Shown: positions 1 to 8,991, numbered from the stretch's first letter. The stretch is 64,000 nt of DNA from Neisseria lactamica (GCF_901482445.1 NZ_LR590477.1:1364001-1428000); one strand, 5' to 3'. Numbers and translations: made by a program. Notes: generated by a model not told the origin, from the letters alone.

Positions 1-334
1 TTTTCTGAATTTGCGGCATCTGTGTCGGATCGGAAACCGCAAAAAATACTTTATTGTCCCGACGGAAAACCGGCACACAGTGGAACTCCACCATCTGCTC
101 TTCCGTCAACACCCCCATCAGCACCCTGTGGCGCGGATAATGGCGCAAATCAAGAACCGAATAACTGAACACCCTGGCAATCAGTGCCGCAAGGGATTTA
201 GGCGAAATGACACCGTCTGAAAACAGCATCGGCAACACTTCTTTACCCGCCTGCGACTCCTTATAATAGTGTTCGGCCTGTTCGACAGTAACCACTTGGT
301 TTTGAACCAAAGTTCTCAGCAAACCTACGCTCAT
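1..334 (-). CDS. pilF: Type IV pilus assembly ATPase PilF, N-terminal part (gene runs off the window)
   Basis: The minus-strand frame starts at the ATG at 334 and stays open to the window edge, giving about 111 residues beginning MSVGLLRTLVQNQ. This matches the N-terminal MshEN/GspE-N domain of neisserial PilF as I remember it. PilF (PilB in other bacteria) is the cytoplasmic hexameric ATPase that powers pilus extension, needed for adhesion, twitching and DNA uptake. Only the regulatory N-domain is here; the Walker motifs lie outside the window. The upstream side (335-490) has no gene. Identity rests on recalled similarity and the partial sequence. Confidence 0.85.
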   Translation of the reverse strand, partial: MSVGLLRTLVQNQVVTVEQAEHYYKESQAGKEVLPMLFSDGVISPKSLAALIARVFSYSVLDLRHYPRHRVLMGVLTEEQMVEFHCVPVFRRDNKVFFAVSDPTQMPQIQK

Positions 335-489
335 ACGGCCTTTTCCCCAAATTCATTCATTGTTATGCCAATATAACTTTTGTTATTGAATATTATCGGC
401 GAACAGATTATCAAAAAAACAACCGCCTTGCAAATCCAGCATATTTATATCTCGACACACGGGGGACGGCATACGCCTTCCCTCCCTTA

Positions 490-593
490 TATAGTGGATT
501 AACAAAAACCAGTACGGCGTTGCCTCGCCTTGCCGTACTATTTGCACTGTCTGCGGCTTCGTCGCCTTGTCCTGATTTTTGTTAATCCACTAC
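490..593. repeat. Correia repeat enclosed element (short, internally deleted form)
   Basis: It is bounded by inverted termini TATAGTGGATTAACAAAAAC and GTTTTTGTTAATCCACTAC. At about 104 bp it matches the short class that lacks the central block carrying the IHF-site region; the full-length copy in this window is at 10019-10173. These non-autonomous MITE-like elements can carry promoter and RNase III processing functions. This copy ends exactly where the phage-like leader at 594-671 begins. Confidence 0.93.
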
Positions 594-671
594 ATATTGC
601 GTCCCGTCAAAGGGCGCATTGCTTTCCTTAACAAGCCCCTCTGACGGCCAAGTGAAAGGGGCTTTTTTATG
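594..671 (+). promoter_or_regulatory. Orphan attenuator-like leader homologous to the prophage leader
   Basis: The segment runs ATATTGC, then a TCAAAGGGCGCA block, then a hairpin AGCCCCT...AGGGGCT followed by TTTTTTATG. The same order occurs at 32682-32761 in front of the first prophage gene. The stem plus T-run looks like an intrinsic terminator immediately before an ATG at 669, which opens a 41-codon frame (669-794) with no recognisable product. It may be a relic of a filamentous phage leader, or a small RNA with its own terminator. Confidence 0.5.
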
Positions 672-771
672 TCATCATCAAAATTAATATTTTCTTCTGC
701 CATATCATCTACATTAAAAAATACGCCCCAAAAACATCCCCGTTTCCCGGAAAAAAGTTCCCATACAACGC

Positions 772-807
772 AAAAAAGCCTTTCATATCGCTGAAAGGCT
801 TGTTTTA
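772..807. terminator. Intrinsic terminator
   Basis: The stem AAGCCTTTC / GAAAGGCTT has an A-run before it and a T-rich tract after it, so it could work in either direction. It closes the 594-800 segment on the plus strand and could also stop transcription leaving tRNA-Arg on the minus strand. The rest of 335-873 holds only the Correia element and the leader; I see no protein gene there. Confidence 0.6.
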
Positions 808-873
808 CTTTGGATTGTTACCGCTGATTGTTACGCATTGCATCGGCTTGAAACCCCGTTTTTAGGGCTTGTT

Positions 874-945
874 CCTCGCCAACAGGAATCGAACCTGTAT
901 TTTACGCTTAGGAGGCATACGTTCTATCCGTTGAACTATGGCGAG
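874..945 (-). tRNA. tRNA-Arg (anticodon CCT)
   Basis: The minus strand folds as a cloverleaf: acceptor CTCGCCA/TGGCGAG, D stem GTTC/GAAC, anticodon stem TATGC/GCGTA with loop CTCCTAA, and T arm CAGG-TTCGATT-CCTG. Anticodon CCT reads AGG. The CCA end is not encoded. It lies just downstream of the ispB-DUF441 unit on the same strand. Confidence 0.95.
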
Positions 946-965
946 CCAAAATGAAGATGGGGATT

Positions 966-1412
966 TTAAACCTTTCCGACAACAAAAGACAAGATGCCGG
1001 CCGCAATCAGCGGGCCGACAGGAATGCCGCCCATAAATGCAACCCCGATAACCGTCCCGATCAACAGCCCTGTCATTAAAACAGGCTGCTGCCCCATTAA
1101 AGGTACGCCGCGCCCGGCAATCCACGCTACAAAAATACCGATGGCGACGGCTGCCGCCATTTTAAGGTTGAGGAATCCGGCGGCAGGCGGTATCTGAATT
1201 CTGCCTGAAACCAAAGGGCTCAAAACGGACACGGTCAATATAATGATGCCGATATTCAAACCGTGTTTTTCAACCAGGAGGACAAATTGCGCCAATGCCG
1301 TCTGCTGCATCAGCAGCAATATGGTTGCCGAAATCGTAATCGAATTGTTTTGGCTGATTACTCCCAAAAAAATCAGCGCAACTAAAAATAAGGAAACAAA
1401 ACTGACATTCAT
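966..1412 (-). CDS. DUF441 (YeaL-like) inner-membrane protein
   Basis: This 148-residue protein is almost entirely hydrophobic, with about four to five membrane segments at residues 3-22, 25-45, 50-70, 85-105 and 110-147. Length and the glycine-rich C-terminus (FMGGIPVGPLIAAG) fit the UPF0756/DUF441 family of E. coli YeaL. No function is established for the family. It starts 4 bases after the ispB stop on the same strand, so the two are probably co-transcribed and translationally coupled. Confidence 0.8.
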   Translation of the reverse strand: MNVSFVSLFLVALIFLGVISQNNSITISATILLLMQQTALAQFVLLVEKHGLNIGIIILTVSVLSPLVSGRIQIPPAAGFLNLKMAAAVAIGIFVAWIAGRGVPLMGQQPVLMTGLLIGTVIGVAFMGGIPVGPLIAAGILSFVVGKV

Positions 1413-1416
1413 CGGG

Positions 1417-2391
1417 TCAAGACACCCTGACTAAAGATTCCCGCGCCAGCCGAATCATCGCTTCTTTCGCCTCACTGTCGGGCAGGGCATCCAACGCGGC
1501 AACAGCACAATCGACTGCTTTGCGCGCCTCGCCTATCGAATATGCCAACGCATCCGAACGAACGACATAATCGTGGATTTTCTCAAAATAGCTGCGATCT
1601 GCATTTTCTAAAGCAGTACGCACATCGTTTGCTACCTGTTCAGACCCTTGCCTCATCAAATAAATCAAAGGCAGGGTCGGTTTCCCCTCCGCCAAGTCGT
1701 CGCCGACGTTTTTGCCGGTTTCTTCGGTTTCACCAGAATAGTCCAATACATCGTCAATGATTTGGAAAGCCGTGCCGACATACATACCGTAATCTTTCAA
1801 CGCCTGTTCGTGCTCGGGGGAAGCCTTGCCCAAAATTGCGCCGACTTGAGCGGCAGCTTCAAACAATTTTGCCGTTTTATATTGGATGACTTGGATATAT
1901 TGTTCTTCGGTAATGTCCGTATTGCCGATATTCATCAGCTGCATGACTTCGCCTTCGGCAATAATATTGGTTGCGTCCGCCATTACTTCCAAAATACGCA
2001 TACTGCCCGATCCGACCATCAGCTGAAAGGCGCGCGTGTACAAAAAATCGCCCACCAAAACCGCCGCCGCGTTGCCGAACAGGTTGTTTGCCGTCTTCCT
2101 CCCTCGGCGCAAATCGCTTTCATCGACCACGTCATCGTGCAGCAGCGTCGAGGTATGGATAAACTCGACCATTGCCGCCAGCGAATACAGTTTGTCATCG
2201 TCATAGCCAACCGACCGTCCAGCCAAAATCGTCATAATGGGGCGCAGCCGTTTCCCGCCCGAACCGATAATGTATGTGCCGATTTGGGCAATCAGCGCGA
2301 CATCGGACTGCACCGCCCGATTGATGACCTTGTTGACTTTGGCAAGGTCTTCGGACAGGTGCTGCTGGAAATAAGGCAGATTCTCGAGCAT
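1417..2391 (-). CDS. ispB: Octaprenyl diphosphate synthase
   Basis: This 324-residue trans-polyprenyl diphosphate synthase extends farnesyl diphosphate with isopentenyl diphosphate to make the C40 side chain of ubiquinone-8. The first aspartate-rich motif DDVVD is at 86-90, followed by RRGR, and the second, DDVLD, is at 213-217; GGKRLRP at 45-51 is the usual substrate-binding segment. Length is typical. In many proteobacteria ispB is divergent from rplU-rpmA, which is the arrangement here, so the 2392-2614 gap likely holds both promoters. A UbiM-like quinone hydroxylase lies just beyond at 3455. Confidence 0.95.
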   Translation of the reverse strand: MLENLPYFQQHLSEDLAKVNKVINRAVQSDVALIAQIGTYIIGSGGKRLRPIMTILAGRSVGYDDDKLYSLAAMVEFIHTSTLLHDDVVDESDLRRGRKTANNLFGNAAAVLVGDFLYTRAFQLMVGSGSMRILEVMADATNIIAEGEVMQLMNIGNTDITEEQYIQVIQYKTAKLFEAAAQVGAILGKASPEHEQALKDYGMYVGTAFQIIDDVLDYSGETEETGKNVGDDLAEGKPTLPLIYLMRQGSEQVANDVRTALENADRSYFEKIHDYVVRSDALAYSIGEARKAVDCAVAALDALPDSEAKEAMIRLARESLVRVS

Positions 2392-2614
2392 GGCAGACTC
2401 TCAGGTTTACGTTTCCGTCAAACGGCAGATACCGCTTGAAAGCTGATTCAAATAGCGGGCAATTATATCAGCAAAGCTATGAGGACACATCTTTTCAGAC
2501 GGCATATGATTGTCCGAACCGCGCAAACTTTGACAAAACAGGCAAATAACAATAAAATGCCAAATTTCGCACAATGGTGTGCGGATATTAACCATAACCC
2601 TTATGGAGTTGAGT

Positions 2615-2923
2615 ATGTACGCGGTCGTAAAAACCGGCGGCAAACAATATAAAGTTTCCGTCGGCGAAAAATTGAAAGTAGAACAGATACCAGCCGAACT
2701 CGACAGCCAAATCGAACTGACCGAAGTTTTGATGATTGCTGACGGCGAATCTGTAAAAGTTGGCGCACCTTTTATCGAAGGTGCAAAAGTAACGGCTAAA
2801 GTAGTGGCACACGGTCGTGGCGAAAAAGTCCGCATCTTCAAAATGCGCCGCCGCAAACACTACCAAAAACGCCAAGGCCACCGCCAAAATTTCACCCAAA
2901 TCGAAATCGTGGCAATCGCCTGA
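2615..2923 (+). CDS. rplU: 50S ribosomal protein L21
   Basis: 102 residues beginning MYAVVKTGGKQYKV, the standard L21 start, and containing the basic C-terminal KMRRRKHYQKRQGHRQ region that contacts 23S rRNA. A longer in-frame start exists at 2579, but the ATG at 2615 follows a GGAGTTGAGT ribosome-binding site and gives the family length. It forms the usual two-gene operon with rpmA, 25 bases downstream. Confidence 0.98.
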   Translation: MYAVVKTGGKQYKVSVGEKLKVEQIPAELDSQIELTEVLMIADGESVKVGAPFIEGAKVTAKVVAHGRGEKVRIFKMRRRKHYQKRQGHRQNFTQIEIVAIA

Positions 2924-2948
2924 TTGTTAACATTTAGGAGTATGACAA

Positions 2949-3221
2949 ATGGCAAGTAAAAAAGCAGGCGGCAGCACCCGCAACGGCCGCGATTCAGAAG
3001 CCAAACGCTTGGGCGTTAAAGCCTACGGCAACGAGCTGATTCCCGCAGGTTCCATCATCGTACGCCAACGCGGTACCAAATTCCACGCAGGCGACAACGT
3101 AGGTATGGGCAAAGACCACACTTTGTTCGCCAAAGTCGACGGTTATGTCGAATTCAAAACCAAAGGCGCGCTGAACCGCAAAACCGTAAGCATCCGCCCT
3201 TACACCGGTTCTGAAGAATAA
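2949..3221 (+). CDS. rpmA: 50S ribosomal protein L27
   Basis: 90 residues beginning MASKKAGGSTRNGRDSEAKR, the characteristic L27 N-terminus that reaches toward the peptidyl-transferase centre. The conserved RQRGTKFHAGDNVGMGKDHTL segment follows. The start is preceded by TTAGGAGT. It is the second gene of the rplU-rpmA operon and is followed directly by an intrinsic terminator at 3237-3264. Confidence 0.98.
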   Translation: MASKKAGGSTRNGRDSEAKRLGVKAYGNELIPAGSIIVRQRGTKFHAGDNVGMGKDHTLFAKVDGYVEFKTKGALNRKTVSIRPYTGSEE

Positions 3222-3236
3222 TTCAACCGAACAGGA

Positions 3237-3264
3237 AGCCGCATCTTTTCGTGATGCGGCTTTT
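3237..3264 (+). terminator. Intrinsic terminator of rplU-rpmA
   Basis: Stem AGCCGCATC / GATGCGGCT with loop TTTTCGT, followed by TTTTTATA, 15 bases after the rpmA stop. Confidence 0.9.
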
Positions 3265-3454
3265 TATATACCCCACACCCGACTTGATACACATTAAGCT
3301 GAAAGTAAAAATCCGCATACACCCTCCCCTGCATATTTCTTCAACAGTGGGTTTTGATATAATCGCCTATCTGTTACAGATAGTTCAAACGGCATTCAAA
3401 CCCTTACAAATGCCGTCTGAAATCATCGGCATCCGCCTATGCAAAGGATATTTT

Positions 3455-4639
3455 ATGAGTTTACACAGCGACATCCTCGTCGTCGGCGCAGGTCCGGCGG
3501 GTTTAAGTTTTGCAGCCGAACTTGCCGGCAGCGGTTTGAAAGTTACCCTGATCGAACGCAGCCCACTGACTGTTCTGCAAAATCCTCCATATGACGGACG
3601 CGAAATCGCCCTGACCCATTTTTCCCGCGAAATCATGCAGCGTTTGGGTATGTGGGACAAAATTCCCGAAAACGAAATCTACCCTTTGCGCGATGCCAAA
3701 GTGCTGAACGGACGTTCCGACTACCAGCTCCACTTTCCCCAACCGACTGAAGCGCGCGGCGAGCCTGCCGACTGTTTGGGCTATCTGATTTCCAACCACA
3801 ATATCCGCCGCGCTGCCTACGAAGTCGTATCCCAACTCGACAACATTACCATTCTGACCGATACGGTTGTCAAAGAAGTCAAAACATCTGACAACGAAGC
3901 ACAAGTCATTTTGGAAAACGGCAAAATCCTGACCGCCCGCCTGCTTTTGGCGGCAGACAGCCGTTTTTCGCAAACCCGCCGGCAACTCGGCATTTCTTCA
4001 GATATGCACGACTACAGCCGAACCATGTTCGTCTGCCGCATGAAACATACTCTTTCCAACCAACATACCGCTTACGAATGCTTCCATTACGGGCGCACCA
4101 TCGCGCTGCTGCCGCTGGAAGAACACCTGACCAATACCGTCATTACCGTCGATACCGATAAAATCAACAGCATTCAAAACCTTTCGCCCGAAGAATTGGC
4201 GGCAAGCGTAAAAGAACAGCTCAAGGGCAGGCTCGGCGACATGGAATTGGTCAGCAGCATCCACCATTACCCCCTTGTCGGTATGATTGCCAAACGTTTC
4301 TACGGCAAACGCAGCGCGCTGATTGGCGATGCCGCCGTCGGTATGCACCCCGTAACGGCACACGGCTTCAACCTCGGGCTTTCCAGCGCAGATATTCTGG
4401 CAAAACTGATACTCGAAGCCGAACAACGCGGTCAGGACATCGGCGCGGCTTCCTTGTTGGAAAAATACAGCAACAAACATATGCTGCACGCCCATCCGCT
4501 TTATCACGGGACCAATATGATGCTGAAGCTGTTTACCAACGAAACCGCACCGGCAAAACTGTTGCGTGGCCTGGTATTGCGTGCCGGCAACAACTTCCCG
4601 CCGCTGAAAAAACTGATTACCAAACAACTGACCGGTTGA
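3455..4639 (+). CDS. ubiM: UbiH/UbiF-family FAD monooxygenase, probably UbiM ubiquinone hydroxylase
   Basis: 394 residues from the ATG at 3455 (after AAAGGATATTTT), rather than the longer frame opening at 3251. The FAD-binding Rossmann motif VVGAGPAG is at residues 9-16 and the second FAD motif, GDAAVGMHPVTAHGFNLG, near 290, as in class A flavoprotein monooxygenases. Family members hydroxylate the ubiquinone ring; neisserial UbiM has been described as hydroxylating several ring positions, and I assign that name on resemblance and genus. It is a single-gene unit with a DUS at 3410-3421 and a DUS-pair terminator after the stop. Confidence 0.75.
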   Translation: MSLHSDILVVGAGPAGLSFAAELAGSGLKVTLIERSPLTVLQNPPYDGREIALTHFSREIMQRLGMWDKIPENEIYPLRDAKVLNGRSDYQLHFPQPTEARGEPADCLGYLISNHNIRRAAYEVVSQLDNITILTDTVVKEVKTSDNEAQVILENGKILTARLLLAADSRFSQTRRQLGISSDMHDYSRTMFVCRMKHTLSNQHTAYECFHYGRTIALLPLEEHLTNTVITVDTDKINSIQNLSPEELAASVKEQLKGRLGDMELVSSIHHYPLVGMIAKRFYGKRSALIGDAAVGMHPVTAHGFNLGLSSADILAKLILEAEQRGQDIGAASLLEKYSNKHMLHAHPLYHGTNMMLKLFTNETAPAKLLRGLVLRAGNNFPPLKKLITKQLTG

Positions 4640-4648
4640 AAACTGCTG

Positions 4649-4681
4649 AAATGCCGTCTGAAACGTTTCAGACGGCATTTT
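4649..4681 (+). terminator. DUS-pair terminator after the ubiM-like gene
   Basis: ATGCCGTCTGAA and its inverse TTCAGACGGCAT are separated by ACG and followed by a T-run. Paired uptake sequences of this kind are the typical neisserial terminator. Confidence 0.9.
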
Positions 4682-4827
4682 TGTGTTACGAACTATTTTG
4701 CGGTTTCCATATCCTTGGCAGACGATTTGCAGCAGATTCGCATACGGCAGATGTTTCAAGCGGAAAGGAAACACGATAAAAATAACAAAGCCTCCGAACA
4801 GTCGGAGGCTTTGCTTTCAAACTGAAA

Positions 4828-4983
4828 TTATTTCAGTTTGGTTTCTTTGTACACTACGTGTTTGCGGGCAACCGGATCGAATTTTTTGATTTCCAATTTG
4901 CCGGGCATAGTGCGTTTGTTTTTAGTGGTGGTGTAGAAGTGACCGGTACCTGCACCGGATTCCAGTTTGATTTTATCGCGCAT
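4828..4983 (-). CDS. rpmG: 50S ribosomal protein L33
   Basis: 51 residues, too short for many ORF filters: MRDKIKLESGAGTGHFYTTT at the start and VYKETKLK at the end, the L33 signature. It follows rpmB by 31 bases on the same strand (rpmB-rpmG operon). The zinc-binding CxxC pairs are absent, so this is the zinc-free type. A short hairpin, CCTCCGA...TCGGAGG, lies just downstream at 4791-4810. Confidence 0.96.
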   Translation of the reverse strand: MRDKIKLESGAGTGHFYTTTKNKRTMPGKLEIKKFDPVARKHVVYKETKLK

Positions 4984-5014
4984 TGCAGTAATCCTTAATT
5001 AAATAGTGTTTAAA

Positions 5015-5248
5015 TTAAGCTTCGCCGCGAGCACGCAAATCAGCCAATACGACATCAATGCCTACTTTGTCGATGGTACGCAATGCAGCGTTGGAAACGC
5101 GCAGGCGAACCCAGCGGTTTTCACTTTCTACCCAAAAACGACGTGATTGCAAGTTGGGCAAAAAACGGCGTTTGGTTTTGTTGTTGGCGTGCGATACGTT
5201 GTTGCCGGACATCGGGCGTTTGCCGGTCACTTTGCAAACTCGTGCCAT
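5015..5248 (-). CDS. rpmB: 50S ribosomal protein L28
   Basis: 77 residues beginning MARVCKVTGKRPMSGNNVSH, the typical L28 start with the conserved RRFLPNLQSRRFW core. The start is preceded by a weak GGAG-type site (GAAGTTTGGAGACTGATT). It is the first gene of the rpmB-rpmG operon. Confidence 0.97.
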   Translation of the reverse strand: MARVCKVTGKRPMSGNNVSHANNKTKRRFLPNLQSRRFWVESENRWVRLRVSNAALRTIDKVGIDVVLADLRARGEA

Positions 5249-5439
5249 AATCAGTCTCCAAACTTCTAAAATAGTAAAACGCGATTTATACCACGAAAAA
5301 CAGTGTTAGTTCAAGTGTTTTAAAGAAAAACGGCTGTTTTGCGCGGATAATCCTTCCGATTGTCGCATCTGCGGAACGTTTGCAGGTGCGAAACAGATGG
5401 GGCGCGATTATAGCGGATTTCGGGAACTGCTGCATTCAA

Positions 5440-5481
5440 AATGCCGTCCGAACATATTTCCAGTATTTTCAGACGGCATTT
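5440..5481 (-). terminator. DUS-pair terminator of farAB
   Basis: An imperfect uptake-sequence pair, ATGCCGTCCGAA and TTCAGACGGCAT, lies 17 bases past the farB stop, with a T-rich tail on the minus strand. One arm has a C where the consensus has T. Confidence 0.75.
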
Positions 5482-5497
5482 CAAGTTTTCAAATCCC

Positions 5498-7024
5498 TCA
5501 ATGTCCACCACCGCCACTGCTGTGGAACGGCGGTTTTGCCAGCCATATGACAGGAATCATGATGATGAACAGCAGGCTGCCTGCCATAAAGATTTCATTC
5601 GATCCGATGATGAAGCCCTGTTGCGTGATGGTGTTGTTGATGATGCCTAGGGTTTGACTGTCGGAAATGCCTTGTTGGGACAAATGCGCCGCCGTTTCGT
5701 GCAATGTTGCGGAATAGGGCGTGATGTGTTCGGCAAAGCGCGTATGGTGCAACGCTTCGCGCCGTTCCCACAGGGTGCTGACGACGGATACGCCGACACC
5801 GCCCATCAGCACGCGCAGGAAATTCGACAGGCTGCCGGCGGCGGCAATCTGCCTGCCCTTCATATGCGACAGGGTGATGGTCGTCAGCGGCAGGAAAAAC
5901 ATGGCGACACCTACCCCTTGCCAAAACTGCGGCCAAATGACGTTGCCGATATCCATATCGGCATAAAAATCCGTACGCCAATAGAAAGTGAAGGCAAAGG
6001 TCAGGAAGCTGGCGGTTACGAGCAGGCGCATATCGGCCTTGTTGCCGAACCTGCCGATTAACGGAGATAGGAAAACTGGGAGGATGCCGACGGGCGCGGC
6101 GGCAAGCCCTGCCCACGTGGAGGTATAGCCCAGGTTGGTCTGCAACACTAAGGGCAGCAGGGTCAGCGTCCCCATATACACCATAAAACCCAATGATGTG
6201 GCAATGACGCCGACGGTAAAATTCCTATCTTTAAACAGCGATAAATCGACAATCGGGTATTTCTCACCCAATTCCCAAACAATAAAATACGACAAGCACA
6301 CCAGCGCGACTACGCCCAAGGTAATGATTTCTCCAGAGGCGAACCAGTCCAGCTCCTTACCCCTGTCCAGCATCATCTGTAACGCACCGACACCGACTAC
6401 CATCAATGTAAGCCCGACATAGTCGGTCGGCATTTTAACGGTTTCCGTTTCCCGATGTTTCAAATGTTTCCAAGTTACCCGGGCCGATATGATTCCGATG
6501 GGGATATTGATGAAGAAAATCCAACCCCAATGCCAGTTTCCGGAAATCCAGCCGCCGAGTATCGGCCCGAGGACGGGGGCGACAACGACGGTCATTGCCC
6601 ACAATGCCAGTGCCAGCGTCCGTTTTGCGGGCGGATAGGATGCCATTAACAGGCTTTGCGACAAGGGAATCAGCGACCCGGCGATAAAGCCCTGCAAGAT
6701 GCGGAAAATTACCAAAGCCTGAAGGTTGGGTGCAATACCGCACAGCCACGATGTGATGACGAAACCGACGGCGGCGGCGGTAAACAGTTTGACCTCGCCG
6801 ATGCGTTTTGCCAAAAAGCCCGTCAGCGGCACGGAAACGGCGTTTGCCACAGAAAAAGAAGTGATGACCCACGTCCCCTGAGTGGTTGCCGCACCGAGGT
6901 TGCCGGCGATGACGGGGACGGCGACGTTGGCAATAGTCGTATCCAAAATTTCCATAAATACGGCAAGCCCCAAAGACAGCGTAACCCACGCCAATGCCGC
7001 ACCCTTAAGCGGTGGATAATCCAT
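5498..7024 (-). CDS. farB: FarB, DHA2-type drug/fatty-acid:H+ antiporter
   Basis: 508 residues from the ATG at 7024, which has an ACGGAGGACACA ribosome-binding site; an in-frame ATG at 7048 lies inside a DUS and is unlikely. The hydrophobic profile suits 14 membrane helices, with the DHA2 motif C-like ALWAMTVVVAPVLGPILGGW near residues 140-160 and LAKRIGEVKLF (motif A) near 75. It is the inner-membrane pump of the FarAB-MtrE system that exports long-chain fatty acids. It follows farA by 23 bases. FarR, the known repressor of this operon, is probably the MarR-type gene at 60318-60758. Confidence 0.92.
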   Translation of the reverse strand: MDYPPLKGAALAWVTLSLGLAVFMEILDTTIANVAVPVIAGNLGAATTQGTWVITSFSVANAVSVPLTGFLAKRIGEVKLFTAAAVGFVITSWLCGIAPNLQALVIFRILQGFIAGSLIPLSQSLLMASYPPAKRTLALALWAMTVVVAPVLGPILGGWISGNWHWGWIFFINIPIGIISARVTWKHLKHRETETVKMPTDYVGLTLMVVGVGALQMMLDRGKELDWFASGEIITLGVVALVCLSYFIVWELGEKYPIVDLSLFKDRNFTVGVIATSLGFMVYMGTLTLLPLVLQTNLGYTSTWAGLAAAPVGILPVFLSPLIGRFGNKADMRLLVTASFLTFAFTFYWRTDFYADMDIGNVIWPQFWQGVGVAMFFLPLTTITLSHMKGRQIAAAGSLSNFLRVLMGGVGVSVVSTLWERREALHHTRFAEHITPYSATLHETAAHLSQQGISDSQTLGIINNTITQQGFIIGSNEIFMAGSLLFIIMIPVIWLAKPPFHSSGGGGH

Positions 7025-7047
7025 TGTGTCCTCCGTTTCAGACGGCA

Positions 7048-8220
7048 TCAGGGCGCGGATTGCCCGAGGATTTCATCGACCGTCCGATCGACTTCCGACC
7101 AGTCGGTACTTTCCATTTCCGGCAATGCCGCACCCGGCGTTTTTGAAACAGGCGCGCCTGCGGCGGAAGTATCCACTTTAACCGTCATCGACAAACCGAT
7201 GCGCAAGGGATGCCTGTCCACATCTTCGCGGTTCAGCACGATACGGACGGGGACGCGCTGCACCACTTTAATCCAGTTGCCCGTTGCGTTTTGCGCCGGA
7301 ATCAGCGAAAACGCGCTGCCCGTACCTGCCGAAAACCCTGCCACCCTGCCGCGATAAACAATTTGTTTGCCGTACAAATCCGACACCAGCTCGGCAGGCT
7401 GTCCGATTTTCATATGCCGCAACTGCGTCTCTTTAAAATTGGCATCCACCCACACATCCGACAGCGGCACCACCGCCATCAGCGGCGCGCCTGCCGCCAC
7501 CTGCTGCCCGACCTGCACCGAACGCTTCGCCACCTGACCGTCCGCCGGCGCGCGGATTTGCGTCCGCTGAAGGTTCAGCCACGCATCTTTCAACCTGCCG
7601 ATTGCCGTCTGAACCTCCGGCTGTTCGCGCAAAGCGACCTGACCGCCCAAAGCCGCGCGTGCCGAAGACTCTTCCGCCAAAGCCGCCTTAACTGCCGCCT
7701 GCGCCTGAGACACTGCCGCACGGGCGTGTGCCAGCTCCTCGGCGGACACCGCGCCCGATTCCGCCAAAGCAGACCGGCGGCGCAAATCATCCTGCGCGCG
7801 CGCCAAATCCGCCCGGCGCAAGGCAACCTGCGCCGCCGCCTGCGAAGTGGCGGCATTTTGCCGGCGGTTTTGCCGCACCGCCTGAACCAGCTCGTTTTTT
7901 GCCCGCTCATACGCCAACACGTCATTATCGTCGTCCAACACCGCCAGCACGTCGCCCTTTTTCACGGCATCCGTATCGTCGTGCAAAACCTTCCGCACCG
8001 TGCCGCCCTTTTGCGGCGTAACCTGAACCACGCGCCCGGCAACATAAGCGTCTTCCGTTTCTTCTTCGTGCTGCCACCATAAAAAAAACGCCGACCCGGC
8101 GGCTGCGGCGGCAAGCGCGAACAGCAGCGTCAATGCCGTCAGGCGGCGTTTGCGTTTGGCTTTTACGCCGTCGGCTTCTTGCCCGTTTTGAATTTTCACT
8201 TCGTCTCCGTGTGTTGCCAT
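7048..8220 (-). CDS. farA: FarA, periplasmic membrane-fusion protein of FarAB efflux
   Basis: 390 residues of the HlyD/EmrA family. A cytoplasmic basic stretch (KAKRKRR, about 19-25) precedes one membrane anchor (26-47, ending FFLWW). Then come the lipoyl half-motif with RVVQVTPQKGGTV, an alpha-helical hairpin rich in alanine and arginine (about 100-190), and the second lipoyl/barrel half (IRAPADGQVAKRSV). It bridges FarB to the outer-membrane channel MtrE. The 3' end contains a DUS that overlaps the stop codon and supplies the spacer to farB. Confidence 0.92.
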   Translation of the reverse strand: MATHGDEVKIQNGQEADGVKAKRKRRLTALTLLFALAAAAAGSAFFLWWQHEEETEDAYVAGRVVQVTPQKGGTVRKVLHDDTDAVKKGDVLAVLDDDNDVLAYERAKNELVQAVRQNRRQNAATSQAAAQVALRRADLARAQDDLRRRSALAESGAVSAEELAHARAAVSQAQAAVKAALAEESSARAALGGQVALREQPEVQTAIGRLKDAWLNLQRTQIRAPADGQVAKRSVQVGQQVAAGAPLMAVVPLSDVWVDANFKETQLRHMKIGQPAELVSDLYGKQIVYRGRVAGFSAGTGSAFSLIPAQNATGNWIKVVQRVPVRIVLNREDVDRHPLRIGLSMTVKVDTSAAGAPVSKTPGAALPEMESTDWSEVDRTVDEILGQSAP

Positions 8221-8500
8221 TATTCATATTCCGAATATTTTTAATACGATATAAATAAAGCCGATTAAAGGCAGCTCGGATTCTATACCCTGGCAATAAC
8301 CCAATCAAGTTAATGATTTAGAATGAATATTCAAATAAACCACCACACCCGCGTTCCGCAAAATTAATTTATGTTCAAAAATAATCGGATAAGCGCGCCA
8401 CCCCTGCCGGACAGGGAAGCTACACAGATACCGCCGCTTATATTACAATCGCCGCCCCGTGGTTCGAAAACCTCCCACACTAAAAAACTAAGGAAACCCT
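8221..8500. promoter_or_regulatory. Divergent control region between farA and queF
   Basis: A 280-base AT-rich gap between divergent genes. It contains palindromic GAATATTC-like words (CCGAATATTTTTAATACG at 8231-8248 and GAATGAATATTCAAATAAA at 8321-8339). FarR is known to repress farAB by binding this promoter region, so these are candidate operator sites; the exact boxes cannot be fixed by eye. Confidence 0.45.
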
Positions 8501-8974
8501 ATGTCCCGCAATACCGAAGAGCTGCAAGGCATCTCGCTTTTGGGTAATCAGAAAACCCGATACCCGTCCGAATACGCGCCTGAAATTCTCGAAGCATTCG
8601 GCAACAAACATCCCGATAACGACTATTTCGTCAAATTCGTCTGCCCCGAATTTACCAGCCTCTGCCCCATGACCGGGCAGCCCGACTTCGCCACCATCTA
8701 CATCCGCTACATTCCGCACATCAAAATGGTGGAAAGCAAATCCCTGAAACTCTACCTCTTCAGCTTCCGCAACCACGGCGATTTTCATGAAGACTGCGTC
8801 AACATCATCATGAAAGACCTCATTGCCCTGATGGATCCGAAATACATCGAAGTATTCGGCGAGTTCACACCGCGCGGCGGCATCGCCATTCATCCGTTTG
8901 CCAATTACGGCAAAGCAGGCACCGAGTTCGAAACATTGGCGCGTAAACGCTTGTTCGAGCACGACGCGCAATAA
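8501..8974 (+). CDS. queF: NADPH-dependent preQ0 reductase
   Basis: 157 residues, the short (YkvM-type) unimodular QueF. It reduces 7-cyano-7-deazaguanine to preQ1 in queuosine tRNA modification. The nucleophile Cys55 lies in TSLCPMTGQPDFA with the partner Asp62, and the QueF motif ESKSLKLYLFSFRNHGDFHE follows. The start is preceded by AAGGAAACCCT. The next gene encodes a queuosine-precursor transporter, so the two form a functional pair for Q salvage. Confidence 0.97.
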   Translation: MSRNTEELQGISLLGNQKTRYPSEYAPEILEAFGNKHPDNDYFVKFVCPEFTSLCPMTGQPDFATIYIRYIPHIKMVESKSLKLYLFSFRNHGDFHEDCVNIIMKDLIALMDPKYIEVFGEFTPRGGIAIHPFANYGKAGTEFETLARKRLFEHDAQ

Positions 8975-8991
8975 ACTTCCCTATTCCCACT

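Noticed and set aside
7024..7048. ATG at 7048 as the farB start
   Set aside because: It lies inside a DUS overlapping the farA stop; the ATG at 7024 has a strong ribosome-binding site. Similar MPSE-type starts from DUS copies elsewhere were also rejected.
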